Source of the DNA: CAYHHI01 sp964356335
Lineage (GTDB): Bacteria; Arandabacterota; Arandabacteria; Arandabacterales; Arandabacteraceae
DNA length: 25,668 nt
Reading direction: 5' to 3'
NCBI GenBank assembly: GCA_964356335.1
Contig: CAYHHI010000047.1
Span: 1-25,668, forward strand
Below are positions 16,233 through 24,533 of the stretch, in pieces. The notes under the pieces were generated by a model. The model was given only the letters and a program-made list of their open reading frames with translations. It did not search any database and had not been told where the DNA came from. Each line of letters opens with the position of its first letter. Position 1 is the first letter of the stretch. Position numbers and translations under genes: made by a program.

Positions 16233-18047
16233 TCAGTACTTAAAATAGCTTCCCCCGATAAACTCCCTCAAGATCGAGTTGCGCGGCACTTCCTCAGCCC
16301 TGATGGCCAAGAAGTACGAGAGAAACCTGAGAAGCCGCCTGGCCTCGGCATATTCGGGCACCTGGTCTGTGATTTCCGCAAGGAGCTTCTCGGCGTAGCC
16401 CTTGAGCACGCAGAGCTCATAGACAAGGGAAGAGTTAAACATCGCATCGGCTTCTTCCTGGTAAGGGAAGATGTAGAGATCTTCTCCCCGGCTCACGGAT
16501 TGCCACCTCGACAGCGTACCAATCGCGCCGTAACCTCTGAACAGGTGGTCCCGGACGATCCTTCTCAGTTTCCTCGTGTCCGTCGTGGGAACGCGGTTAT
16601 GGTGATCGATGTTGAGCTGGCTCAAAGCGCTCACATAGATCTTAAACTTCATGATCGAAGGAATCGAAGGCGTGAGAATCGGGTTGAGGGCATGTATGCC
16701 CTCGAGAATCAGAATCTCCCCGGGTTCCAGCCTGAGCTTGCGATGGCCGGAGCGCTTGCCGTTCCGGAAATTGAACCTGGGTATGCTGACTTCCTTTCCG
16801 GCAAAGAGATCCAGGAGCTGGCTATTCAAGAGTTCTATGTCGATCGCTTCGGGTGCCTCGAAATCATATTCGCCCGTCTCGTCCTTCGGCGTCTCATCCC
16901 TGTCGAGGAAATAGTTGTCCAGGGAGAGTATGACATTCCTCAGGCCGTTTACCCTCATCTGGATCGCGAGTCGCTTGGAAAATGTTGTCTTGCCTGAGCC
17001 TGAAGGGCCTGAGACCAGGACAAGCCGCGGGCGAGTGAGCTTCGAAAGAATCAAGTCGGCAAGCTGGGCGATTTTCTTCTCATGGAGGGCCTCCGCGATC
17101 CGGACCGTCTCGCTAGCCTCTCCGTGCTGGACTATCTCGTCGACGTCACCGACGTTGGCGACACCAAGTATCTGGCCCCATTTCACATATTCCCTGAAGA
17201 CCTCAGCAACCTTCTTCTGTTCCTTGAATACTGGAACGTGCGAAGGATCCTGTTGCAATGGGAACTGCAAGATGAAGCCCGGCGGGTAGTACCTGAGCTC
17301 GAACATCTTGATGTAGCCTGTGCTAGGTGCAAGGCAGCCATAGAAGTAGTCGGTGAAAGGTCCCAACTTGTAAACGTTCACGGTGGGTTCGGTGCGATAC
17401 TTGAGCACGCCCACTTTGTCCATCTGTCCATCCTTCTCAAACACATCGAGAGCTTCCTGCACCGTGAGTTCCTGCCGCGTGAAAGGCTCGTCAGCTTCTA
17501 CGATCTGCCTCATGCGTTTCTCGAGCTTGTGAAGGTCTTCAAGCTCAAAGGTCCTGCCCAAGTCAATTTCGCAATAGTAACCCTCGCTCAGGGAATGCCT
17601 CACGTAGAGTTCCGGGTTCGCGAAGACTTCGCGCGAGGCCCTTATCAGAATGAAGGTGAGACTGCGCCTGTAAACGCTCATCCCGTCCGAGCTGTCAAGC
17701 GTGACGAATAGGAGGGTGCCGTCATTCTTGAGAGGAGACTTGAGTTCAAGTATCTTGTTGTTGAACCGCGCGGCGATGATCGGGGGCGCGGTTTGTGGCT
17801 TCAGCCGTCCGATGATCTCGAGGGGTGTGGTCCCCGCCGGCAGCGTGAGACTCTGAGCGCCACCGACAGCACCATTTATCTGTATTCTGATCTTGTCCTT
17901 TCTGGGCTTCGCCGAACTTGCTTCCGTCGAGTTTGCTCCTGGTTTATTCGCACCACTCGTGACTGGGCCTGACTTATCCAGGTTCCCGTTGTTGAGCCCT
18001 GTCTTAGCCGGCCCCGTCTTATTATTTTCTGCCTGCCCGTGCTTCAT
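16233..18047 (-). CDS. TGS-domain / uridine kinase-like fusion protein
   Basis: 604 residues from ATG 18047, preceded by a perfect AAGGAGG; an upstream ATG at 18140 has no such site. Residues 1-50 are low complexity (Asn, Gly, Lys, with NNKTGPAKTG). A TGS-like domain (about 51-118, IRIQINGAVGG, LPAGTTPLEIIGRL) is followed by a threonyl/alanyl-tRNA-synthetase second-additional-domain-like region (about 120-260, SEGYYCEIDLGRTFELEDLHKLEKRM). The C-terminal half is a P-loop kinase of the uridine kinase/phosphoribulokinase family: Walker A GPSGSGKTT (347-355), SLDNYF (375-380), YDFEAPEAID (394-403), LILEGIHALN (446-455). These fusions are widespread but their natural substrate is unsettled; a nucleoside or sugar kinase is the likely activity. 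It is cytoplasmic and in the same strand run as DUF4416 and the acetyltransferase-like gene. Confidence 0.88.
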   Translation of the reverse strand: MKHGQAENNKTGPAKTGLNNGNLDKSGPVTSGANKPGANSTEASSAKPRKDKIRIQINGAVGGAQSLTLPAGTTPLEIIGRLKPQTAPPIIAARFNNKILELKSPLKNDGTLLFVTLDSSDGMSVYRRSLTFILIRASREVFANPELYVRHSLSEGYYCEIDLGRTFELEDLHKLEKRMRQIVEADEPFTRQELTVQEALDVFEKDGQMDKVGVLKYRTEPTVNVYKLGPFTDYFYGCLAPSTGYIKMFELRYYPPGFILQFPLQQDPSHVPVFKEQKKVAEVFREYVKWGQILGVANVGDVDEIVQHGEASETVRIAEALHEKKIAQLADLILSKLTRPRLVLVSGPSGSGKTTFSKRLAIQMRVNGLRNVILSLDNYFLDRDETPKDETGEYDFEAPEAIDIELLNSQLLDLFAGKEVSIPRFNFRNGKRSGHRKLRLEPGEILILEGIHALNPILTPSIPSIMKFKIYVSALSQLNIDHHNRVPTTDTRKLRRIVRDHLFRGYGAIGTLSRWQSVSRGEDLYIFPYQEEADAMFNSSLVYELCVLKGYAEKLLAEITDQVPEYAEARRLLRFLSYFLAIRAEEVPRNSILREFIGGSYFKY

Positions 18048-18192
18048 GCATCCTCCTTGAGCCGAGGCCGCCTGGCGATCGTTTTCGTCAGTTCCATACC
18101 GCGCGTGACCGCCAGTATGCTGCATACTGCGTGCGATCACCTTGCTACCCGCTGGTCAATCCTCGCCCAACCTTATCTTATCGGCTCCGTCC

Positions 18193-18720
18193 TTATCCGA
18201 TTGATCTGATCTTTTCCTTGTAGATTCCCCTCACCCTGGTCAGAAACTCGTTATATCTGCCACTTCTGAAATCGGGAAACCCCCATTTGTACGGTTTCCA
18301 TCCCTTATCATAATAGAGTGTGGGGTCTGCATAAATACCTTTTCCAAGATAAATCTTCTGGCCGAGGAACTTTGCAGAGGCAAGCACGAGCTTGTGAAAA
18401 TCCATGTAGCCCGGGTCTATGTTGATCCTCCGCTTGCCGTCCGTGGCAAATTCGCACTCGATTTCGTTGGTCGCAAGCTTTATCTCCACTATCGTTTCAG
18501 GACTGACGAGGTCCTTGAAAGCATGCAGTATCCGTTTGAGGCCGCCACCCATCTCCTCGCCGTAGTACGTTGTCGCCTCAAATGGATATACCGGAGATTT
18601 GGCTTCAATTGCCGAAAGCCTCCGCTCGAGTTCTTGTTCGACTGGCCCGAGGAGGTCCATATCGCCAAGTATTACACCGGTCAGAAGCTGGACAGGCTGG
18701 GGGTAAGTTGTCTCAGCCAA
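18193..18720 (-). CDS. DUF4416 family protein
   Basis: 175 residues, the usual length of this family. Characteristic segments are QLLTGVILGDMDLLGPVEQE, PFEATTYYGEEMGGGLKRI, IKLATNEIECEFATDGKRRI, NIDPGYMDFHKLVLASAKF and IYLGKGIYADPTLYYDKGWK. The function is unknown. The start is a TTG at 18720 with AAGGGG about 9 nt upstream. It lies 119 bp downstream of the acetyltransferase-like gene and 145 bp upstream of the TGS-uridine-kinase start, consistent with one transcription unit. No signal peptide or transmembrane segment is visible. Confidence 0.85.
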   Translation of the reverse strand: MAETTYPQPVQLLTGVILGDMDLLGPVEQELERRLSAIEAKSPVYPFEATTYYGEEMGGGLKRILHAFKDLVSPETIVEIKLATNEIECEFATDGKRRINIDPGYMDFHKLVLASAKFLGQKIYLGKGIYADPTLYYDKGWKPYKWGFPDFRSGRYNEFLTRVRGIYKEKIRSIG

Positions 18721-18839
18721 TGCTCGTTGCCCCTTGCATCAAGTGCGTCCGGAAGGATTCCGATCTACTCACGAGCTCGCCGGTCCTCTTCATCCTTCTT
18801 TCGTGCCTCGCCCAACAACCCTGCCGATCGCAGGCAATC

Positions 18840-19868
18840 TCAGATGCTTTCGGCATTCCGCTTTTCGGAACTCTGCTTCCGCTTCTCGTCAAGCAGCCTC
18901 TGGGCGACCTCCACCCATTCACCGCTTATCCCAAACTCCTTTTCTATCAACTCCTCCCTGCCACCCGTGAGTCTACGCTTCTCCATCGAGGTGGTCGAGG
19001 TGAACTTGAAGAAGTCCTTCCGCAAATAGATGTGGCCTTGTGGGGTCATCCGTGTCAGGCATATGTTATTGAGGGTTGGCTTGGTGAAGGATTCAAGCCA
19101 GTGGCCTTCGAAATCCCGATCTCGCACCGGCTCGTCTCTGAAGCAATATCGCCACTTCCGGCCTGATGCATCCTCGGTCCAGACGTTGTAAGCCGTCCCC
19201 TCGCTCGCCCCAGACTCGCCCTCAGCCGTCCCACACTCGCCCTCGCTCGCCCCACACTCGCCCTCAGTCGAGACCCTGTCGGCGTGCGGCGGCGCCACGT
19301 GAGTCCGACCCTGATTCGGCCCCCCTTCCCCGGCCCCAACTTCGACTGTCGCATGCGGACAGGTAACCCGCTCGATACCTCGCGGCGGGAGCGCGATCAC
19401 CTGATAGAGCGCATAGCCAGGATCGACCATATATCTGACGTCGCCTTCCCTCACCACGACCAGGCAGTGCACGTTTCTGCCCGAGTTCATGTCGGCCATC
19501 ACCTTGTAGCATTCGAAGCCGAAGGATTTGAGCATTCGCTCGAAGAGAAACGTAAGTGAGAAGCAGGTGCCTCCGAAGTTTCGCTCGATATGATCGACCA
19601 CCACTTCCGTCGGAAGCCTCATCGCTTCCGTAAGACTCGGCGAATTCGCCGCCTTGATTATCTTGCTGATGTTCTCATAGGGGAATTCTGCGAAACGCAG
19701 AGCGAGCTCCCGCAGGAATTCGACCCCCCTGCCACCGCCCATACGAGCCCCACCGTGCACACTCCCGACAAATCCTCTTCCGCCACCTCCGGACCGGGAG
19801 AAGCCTGACGAAGGCAGGCCGGACACGAAGATTCGAGCGGCTTCTTCACCTTTCACAGATTCGAGCAA
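18840..19868 (-). CDS. Arylamine N-acetyltransferase-like (NAT/transglutaminase fold) protein
   Basis: 342 residues. The NAT catalytic triad is readable: Cys102 in FGGTCFSL, His134 in RNVHCLVV, Asp149 in MVDPGYAL. FRELALRF-like and FPYENISKII (61-71) match the family's N-terminal helix. Canonical members use acetyl-CoA or another acyl-CoA to acylate amines; the substrate here is unknown, and divergent bacterial relatives may do other acyl transfers. Two low-complexity insertions interrupt it: a glycine-rich stretch (about 25-48) and a 21-nt repeat (about 201-224, EGECGAS). The C-terminal 100 residues follow WTEDASGRKWRYCFRDEPV. The start is taken as TTG at 19868, with GGAGGG 5 nt upstream; a GTG four codons on is possible. 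It is the first gene of the minus-strand run. Confidence 0.75.
   Translation of the reverse strand: MLESVKGEEAARIFVSGLPSSGFSRSGGGGRGFVGSVHGGARMGGGRGVEFLRELALRFAEFPYENISKIIKAANSPSLTEAMRLPTEVVVDHIERNFGGTCFSLTFLFERMLKSFGFECYKVMADMNSGRNVHCLVVVREGDVRYMVDPGYALYQVIALPPRGIERVTCPHATVEVGAGEGGPNQGRTHVAPPHADRVSTEGECGASEGECGTAEGESGASEGTAYNVWTEDASGRKWRYCFRDEPVRDRDFEGHWLESFTKPTLNNICLTRMTPQGHIYLRKDFFKFTSTTSMEKRRLTGGREELIEKEFGISGEWVEVAQRLLDEKRKQSSEKRNAESI
19201..19263. repeat. In-frame 21-bp minisatellite inside the acetyltransferase-like gene
   Basis: Three 21-nt units (19201-19221, 19222-19242, 19243-19263) of the form TCGCTCGCCCCACACTCGCC plus C; the middle unit starts TCAGCCGTCCC. Read on the minus strand they encode repeats like EGECGAS. 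The period is a multiple of 3, so copy-number change would keep the frame. Confidence 0.8.
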
Positions 19869-19946
19869 GCCAGCCCTCCAGGCTCACAGCGGACGACGGA
19901 CAGCGATTCGCCGATCTTATCAAGCCAGCCCTCCAGGCTCATAGCG
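19866..19946. repeat. 26-bp direct repeat around the acetyltransferase-like start
   Basis: Copies at 19866-19891 and 19921-19946, both beginning CAAGCCAGCCCTCCAGGCTC, differ at one position and are spaced 55 bp apart. On the minus strand each holds GGAGGG followed by TTG, so the ribosome-binding site and start codon of the acetyltransferase-like gene are duplicated. Confidence 0.8.
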
Positions 19947-19967
19947 CATGCTTGAGAAGAACGCTTG

Positions 19968-19995
19968 TTGACACACCCTAATCTTATTATAAAAT
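19968..19995 (+). promoter_or_regulatory. Promoter of the tricarboxylate operon
   Basis: TTGACA (19968-19973), a 16-nt spacer and TAAAAT (19990-19995) precede the dehydrogenase gene and give a leader of about 107 nt. The -35 is consensus and the -10 is 5 of 6. Confidence 0.65.
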
Positions 19996-20002
19996 AGGTT
20001 AG
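19978..20002. promoter_or_regulatory. Operator-like 25-bp dyad over the -10 box
   Basis: An odd-length imperfect palindrome centred on 19990 with outer arms CTAA.C.TAT and ATA.G.TTAG, AT-rich inside. It covers the -10 and expected start of transcription, the position of a repressor site. The regulator is unknown and not encoded nearby. Confidence 0.45.
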
Positions 20003-20108
20003 TTTCAAGCTCCCACTGGTTGGGGTTTGTTGCAGGACTATCGCGGGACCATCATCGTGTATGATCTGAGTCTCCGCCTGGAAAGACAACGCACTCGGAG
20101 GTGAAAGA

Positions 20109-21290
20109 ATGGCCAAGTATACGGTGGTTACAATGCCGGGGGATGGGATCGGCAAGGTAGTGCTGCCCGAGGCACTGAGGTTGCTCGGTGCCATCGGCTT
20201 TGATGCGGAATACGTTCATGGAGACATCGGCTGGGAATTCTGGTGCAAGGAAGGCAATGCGCTTCCCAAGCGGACCCTCGATCTGCTCGCCAGGCACAAA
20301 CTCGGTCTCTTTGGAGCGATCACATCCAAGCCAAAGGCCGAGACTGACAAGGAACTTGCGCCTGAACTGGCGGGTAAGGGCTACACCTACTTCAGCCCGA
20401 TCGTGGGCCTTCGGCAGCATTTCAATCTCGACATTTGCATCCGCCCCTGCAAGAGCTTCAAGGGCAACCCGCTGAACTTCGTGCGCCGCAAGAACGGTGA
20501 CTGCGAGGAGCCTATGGTGGACGCCGTGATCTTCAGGCAGAACACCGAGTGCCTCTATTCAGGCGTCGAGTGGACCAATCCTCCCGACGAGGTGAGAAAG
20601 GCCCTCGAGACCCATCCCAAGATGAAGGCCTTCAAGCACGTACCGAGCCCCGACCTGGCGATCTCCTGCCGCATCTTCTCCCGCCAGGCCTGCCAGCGGA
20701 TCATCGAGGAAGCCTTCAAACACGCCAAGAAGTACGGCTACAAATCGGTGACGCTGTGCGAGAAGCCTAACGTGATTCGTGAGACCTCAGGCATGATGCT
20801 CACCGAGGCCATGAAGATCCAGAAGACCTACCCGGACATCCCACTCTGGGAGAACAACATCGACGCCGAGATGATGTGGCTCACCAAGAACCCGGAGGAC
20901 GTCGGCGTGGTCGTGAGCGGCAACATGTTCGGCGATATCGTTTCCGATGGCTTCGCGGGCCTTGTGGGCGGGCTCGGCTTCGCCTCGAGCGCCAACATCG
21001 GGAAGGACTGCGCCATATTCGAGCCGACGCACGGCTCAGCGCCAAAGTACGAACACCTCAGGCCTTCGATCGTCAATCCCATTGCCATGTTCATGAGCGC
21101 TGTGCTGATGCTTGATTACCTCGGCGAAGAGGAAAAGGCAAAACGGATACGCAACGCCATCGCCGCAGTGGTCGAGGAGGGCAAGGTGCGGACCTACGAT
21201 ATGCTGAGGCTCACCGGCAGGCCCGACGTCCTCAAGAAGGGCGCGGCAAGCACTGACCAGATGACCGATGCAATCATAGATAAGTTGTGA
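20109..21290 (+). CDS. Isocitrate/isopropylmalate dehydrogenase family protein, probably isocitrate dehydrogenase
   Basis: 393 residues, a beta-decarboxylating dehydrogenase: MPGDGIGK (9-16), LRQHFNLDICIRP (101-113) with substrate-binding Arg102 and Arg112, FRQNTECLYSG (142-152), Lys219 in CEKPNVIR, Asp252 in NNIDAEMMW, and GDIVSDGFAG (275-284) with metal-binding Asp276/Asp280. Ser96 six residues before Arg102 matches the isocitrate-specific serine (Ser113 of the E. coli enzyme), but Ile98 replaces the adjacent Asn115. After HGSAP come Lys313 and Tyr314, the residues that select NADP+ in E. coli Icd; NAD-dependent relatives usually have Asp-Ile there. I therefore favour NADP-dependent isocitrate dehydrogenase; homoisocitrate or another malate-type substrate is the alternative. 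GGAGG lies 7 nt before the start. It is the first gene of the operon, in the cytoplasm. Confidence 0.8.
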   Translation: MAKYTVVTMPGDGIGKVVLPEALRLLGAIGFDAEYVHGDIGWEFWCKEGNALPKRTLDLLARHKLGLFGAITSKPKAETDKELAPELAGKGYTYFSPIVGLRQHFNLDICIRPCKSFKGNPLNFVRRKNGDCEEPMVDAVIFRQNTECLYSGVEWTNPPDEVRKALETHPKMKAFKHVPSPDLAISCRIFSRQACQRIIEEAFKHAKKYGYKSVTLCEKPNVIRETSGMMLTEAMKIQKTYPDIPLWENNIDAEMMWLTKNPEDVGVVVSGNMFGDIVSDGFAGLVGGLGFASSANIGKDCAIFEPTHGSAPKYEHLRPSIVNPIAMFMSAVLMLDYLGEEEKAKRIRNAIAAVVEEGKVRTYDMLRLTGRPDVLKKGAASTDQMTDAIIDKL

Positions 21291-21393
21291 CACAAATTGT
21301 GACGGGAAGTCGAGACTCGTTAGGTTTATGCTCTGCGCAATTCGATCTCGGTGATCTTTCGGATGTCATGTTGAGCGAATACGGGGAGGCTGT

Positions 21394-23205
21394 ATGGGAC
21401 AGACCCTTATTGAGAAGATAATCGATGTACACTCAGGCAAGCCTGCGCGGCCCGGCGACATCGTGGACGTGGAGATAGACGTAAGGATCGCCAGGGATTT
21501 CGGAGGCGCCAACGTTGTGAAGCACATGGAGGAGCATGCCCTCAGCGTGGATGATCCGCGGGCAACCTTCTTCACTTTTGACTGCAATCCCACCGGTTCG
21601 GACCAGAAATATGCGGCCAACCAGCAGAAGATCCGGCTCTTCGCTGCCAAGCACGGTGTAAAGGTCTATGACATAACCGATGGGATCGGAACGCACATCG
21701 CAATGGATGAGGGTCTCGTGGGACCTGCCTCAACAGTGGTCTCGACGGATTCTCACGCCAATATAGTCGGGGCAATCGGTGCCTTCGGCCAGGGCATGGG
21801 CGATCAGGACATAGCCGCTGCCTTCGCGAAAGGCAAAGTCTGGTTCAAGGTGCCGCCGTCAATCCGGATATGGATCGAGGGCGAGCGAGAGAAGGGGATA
21901 ACTGCCAAGGACATAACCCTGGCTCTCCTCAAGAAGGTGGGCGCAAGCGGGCTGCTTGGGGTTGCGGCAGAGGTTTATGGCGAGGTGGCCGAGGCGATGA
22001 CCCTGGCGGAGAGGATCACGCTTTCCTCGATGGCGACCGAGATGGGTGCCATTATCATTCTCTTCCCGCCGTCGGCTCTGGTTCTGAAAGAGCTTAAGGA
22101 AACGACCGGCAAGCACTACGAGGCGATAGCAGCAGACAGAGATGCTCACTATGAACGTGAGATAAGGCTCGATACCAGCGGACTCACCCCACTGGTCTCG
22201 CTACCCGGAAATCCAGAGAATGTCGTGCCCGTCAGTGAGGTCAAGGGAACCAAGATCCACTCGGCCTTCATCGGCTCCTGCACCGACGGCAGATACGAGG
22301 ACATGCTGGAGGCCGCTGCGATCCTGAAGGGCAGAAGAGTCGCTCCCGGTGTGGTCTTGAAGATAGTGCCGGCGACCGACAGGATCTGGCGGAAGTGTTA
22401 CGAGCAAGGCCTTCTTGGCATCTTCAAAGACGCAGGGGCACTTGTGGGTAATGCGGGCTGCGCCGGGTGTGCCGCCGGGCAGATCGGCATGAATGGCCCC
22501 GGAGAGGTCACGGTAAGCACGGGTAACAGGAACTTCCCGGGCAAGCAGGGCCAGGGCGAGGTATATCTTGCGTCGCCTCGTGTGGCCGCGGCATCTGCGG
22601 TCCGGGGCTTCATCGTGGCACCCGAAGAGATTGATGCGAAGATCACACCCCGAGTCTCCAAACCCATATCGGGGCTTGCGGGTGAACCTAAAGCTCCGGC
22701 TGCTGCCAGGGGCACTCCCCCGCTCACGGTCAAAGGAAGAGTCTGGCTAATCGCTAAGGACAACATAGACACTGACATGATCTATCACAACAAACACCTC
22801 GCCGTGACAGAGGTCCCCGAAATGGCGAAGTATTGTTTCGGCAATCTTGAGGGCTGGAAGGATTTCCCTGAGCGAGCAAGACCTGGCGACATAGTGGTCG
22901 TTGGCAAGAACTTCGGCTGCGGTTCCTCTCGCCAGCATGCTGTTGATTGTTTCGCGAGCATAGGTGTGGCGGCGATAATCGGTGAGTCCTTCGGAGCAAT
23001 CTATGAGCGAAACGCGCTCAATGCGGGCCTTCCCATAGTGGAGGGCGATGTGAGCCCACTCCATCTTAAGGATGGCGATGTGGTGAGCATTGATTTCTTG
23101 AAGGGTGTCGTGACCAGAGAGCCGGGCGGCGAGAAGGTCAACGTTACGCCCTTCTCTGATGTGCAACTCGAGATCTATACGCGCGGCGGCCTGCTGAACA
23201 AATAG
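21394..23205 (+). CDS. Aconitase/3-isopropylmalate dehydratase, large and small subunits fused
   Basis: 603 residues. Residues 1-415 form the large-subunit catalytic part: STDSHANIVGAIG (117-129) and the [4Fe-4S] cysteines Cys296 (GSCTDGR), Cys356 and Cys359 (NAGCAGCAAG). A proline/alanine linker (about 420-446) leads to a small-subunit swivel domain (446-600) with DNIDTDMIYHNKHL and NFGCGSSRQ (506-514). In most LeuCD-type enzymes these are separate genes, so this is a fusion. The substrate-specificity loop of the swivel domain reads YHNKHLA, unlike isopropylmalate isomerase. Its place after an isocitrate-type dehydrogenase suggests aconitase activity (citrate to isocitrate), as an inference. 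GGGGAGG precedes the ATG. It lies 103 bp after the dehydrogenase. Confidence 0.85.
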   Translation: MGQTLIEKIIDVHSGKPARPGDIVDVEIDVRIARDFGGANVVKHMEEHALSVDDPRATFFTFDCNPTGSDQKYAANQQKIRLFAAKHGVKVYDITDGIGTHIAMDEGLVGPASTVVSTDSHANIVGAIGAFGQGMGDQDIAAAFAKGKVWFKVPPSIRIWIEGEREKGITAKDITLALLKKVGASGLLGVAAEVYGEVAEAMTLAERITLSSMATEMGAIIILFPPSALVLKELKETTGKHYEAIAADRDAHYEREIRLDTSGLTPLVSLPGNPENVVPVSEVKGTKIHSAFIGSCTDGRYEDMLEAAAILKGRRVAPGVVLKIVPATDRIWRKCYEQGLLGIFKDAGALVGNAGCAGCAAGQIGMNGPGEVTVSTGNRNFPGKQGQGEVYLASPRVAAASAVRGFIVAPEEIDAKITPRVSKPISGLAGEPKAPAAARGTPPLTVKGRVWLIAKDNIDTDMIYHNKHLAVTEVPEMAKYCFGNLEGWKDFPERARPGDIVVVGKNFGCGSSRQHAVDCFASIGVAAIIGESFGAIYERNALNAGLPIVEGDVSPLHLKDGDVVSIDFLKGVVTREPGGEKVNVTPFSDVQLEIYTRGGLLNK

Positions 23206-23246
23206 ATTGGAATAGGCGGCTTACCTAACCAGGCAGAGGGAGAGAT

Positions 23247-24533
23247 ATGGGTGCGACTTTTGCACAGAAAGTGCTCGCTGAGAAAAGCGGTAACAAGAGC
23301 GTGGAGCCGGGTCAGATCGTGACCGTGAGGCCCGATCATCTTCTCATGCACGATAATGCCGCTCCGATCGTTTCGAAGATTGGTGCCGACCTGGACAAGT
23401 TCGGCCTGAATGACAGCGAAGTCCCTGTGATAGTGCTTGACCACGTCATCCCGGCAGCAAATGAGAAGACGGCTACAAGCCATAAGAAGATCAGGGAGTT
23501 CGTTGCCAAGTTTGGCGTGAAGCATTTCTACGACATGGGCGAGGGGATCTGCCATGAGGTCTTGATCTCCAAGGGGCTTGCGCTTCCAGGCTCGCTGATC
23601 GTGGGGAGTGATTCCCACACCTGCACGTACGGCGCCGTGGGATCGTTCGCGACGGGCATAGACCGTACCGAGGCGGCTGCCATACTCCTCACAGGCAAGA
23701 CCTGGCTCAAGGTGCCGCAGTCCCTGAGGATTGAGGTGAGCGGGAAGATTAAGCCTCCTGCCTCGGCCAAGGACTTGATCCTCACGATCATTGGAGACAT
23801 CAGTGCCGATGGGGCGAATTATCTCTCAGTTGAGTTCCATGGCGATGTCTCATCACTCACCATGGAGGACAGGATCACCATCGCAAATATGGGTGTCGAG
23901 ATGGGTGCGAAAATTGCGGTGTTCCCCGTTGACGATCTCACGAAGGCCTATCTCAAGAAGGCCGGAGCGGCCTCTGACTGGAAGGCAGTGTGGGCTGACA
24001 GGGATGCCTCCTACATCAAGACCCTGCATTACGATCTGACGCGAATCGTACCCGTCGTCGCAAAGCCGCACAGCGTGGACAACGTCGCGCCTGCAAAGGA
24101 CCTGAAGGATGTCAAGATACAGCAGTTCTTGATAGGCACGTGCACCAACGGCAGGCTCGAGGATCTTAGGGTAGCAGCGAAGATCCTTAAGGGTAAACAC
24201 GTCAGTAGGGACTCGAGGCTTCTTGTGCTTCCTGCAAGCAAGGCAGTGATGTTGGAAGCTTCAAAGGATGGGACAATCGCAACCCTCGTTGAGGCGGATG
24301 CGATCGTGCTCCCCCCCGGCTGCGGGCCATGCCTTGGCGCTCACCAAGGTGTACTTGCCCCTGGCGAGAAATGCTTGAGCACAGCAAACAGAAACTTCAA
24401 GGGCCGCATGGGCTGCGCAGATGCCGAGATCTACCTTGCGAGTCCTGCGACCGTTGCCGCGAGCGCGATAGCCGGTAAGATCGTGTTGCCGCCTGCCATA
24501 AACTCGATCAAACCTGAGGTGGTAGCCAAATGA
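23247..24533 (+). CDS. Aconitase/3-isopropylmalate dehydratase large subunit
   Basis: 428 residues with the LeuC/homoaconitase pattern: VLDHVIPA (63-70), SDSHTCTYGAVGSF (121-134), GTCTNGR with Cys299, PPGCGPCLG with Cys359 and Cys362 (the [4Fe-4S] ligands), then STANRNFKGRMG (378-389). It needs the separate small subunit that follows. It is paralogous to the large-subunit half of the preceding fusion but more canonical (HVIPA and SHTCTYG). Substrates in the family include 3-isopropylmalate, homocitrate, citrate and dimethylmalate; sequence alone does not decide, and no leucine genes accompany it, so a tricarboxylate role is favoured. The start has GAGGGAGAG just upstream. It begins 41 bp after the fusion gene and overlaps the next gene by 4 nt. 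Confidence 0.88.
   Translation: MGATFAQKVLAEKSGNKSVEPGQIVTVRPDHLLMHDNAAPIVSKIGADLDKFGLNDSEVPVIVLDHVIPAANEKTATSHKKIREFVAKFGVKHFYDMGEGICHEVLISKGLALPGSLIVGSDSHTCTYGAVGSFATGIDRTEAAAILLTGKTWLKVPQSLRIEVSGKIKPPASAKDLILTIIGDISADGANYLSVEFHGDVSSLTMEDRITIANMGVEMGAKIAVFPVDDLTKAYLKKAGAASDWKAVWADRDASYIKTLHYDLTRIVPVVAKPHSVDNVAPAKDLKDVKIQQFLIGTCTNGRLEDLRVAAKILKGKHVSRDSRLLVLPASKAVMLEASKDGTIATLVEADAIVLPPGCGPCLGAHQGVLAPGEKCLSTANRNFKGRMGCADAEIYLASPATVAASAIAGKIVLPPAINSIKPEVVAK

Noticed and set aside
18817..18833. Small stem CCTGC/GCAGG after the acetyltransferase-like gene
   Set aside because: Only 5 bp without a U-tract; not enough for a terminator call.
21285..21303. Direct repeat TTGTGAC, 12 bp apart, spanning the dehydrogenase stop codon, with CACAA/TTGTG dyad
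   Set aside because: Short and partly coding; there is no promoter nearby and the dehydratase gene that follows is likely co-transcribed.
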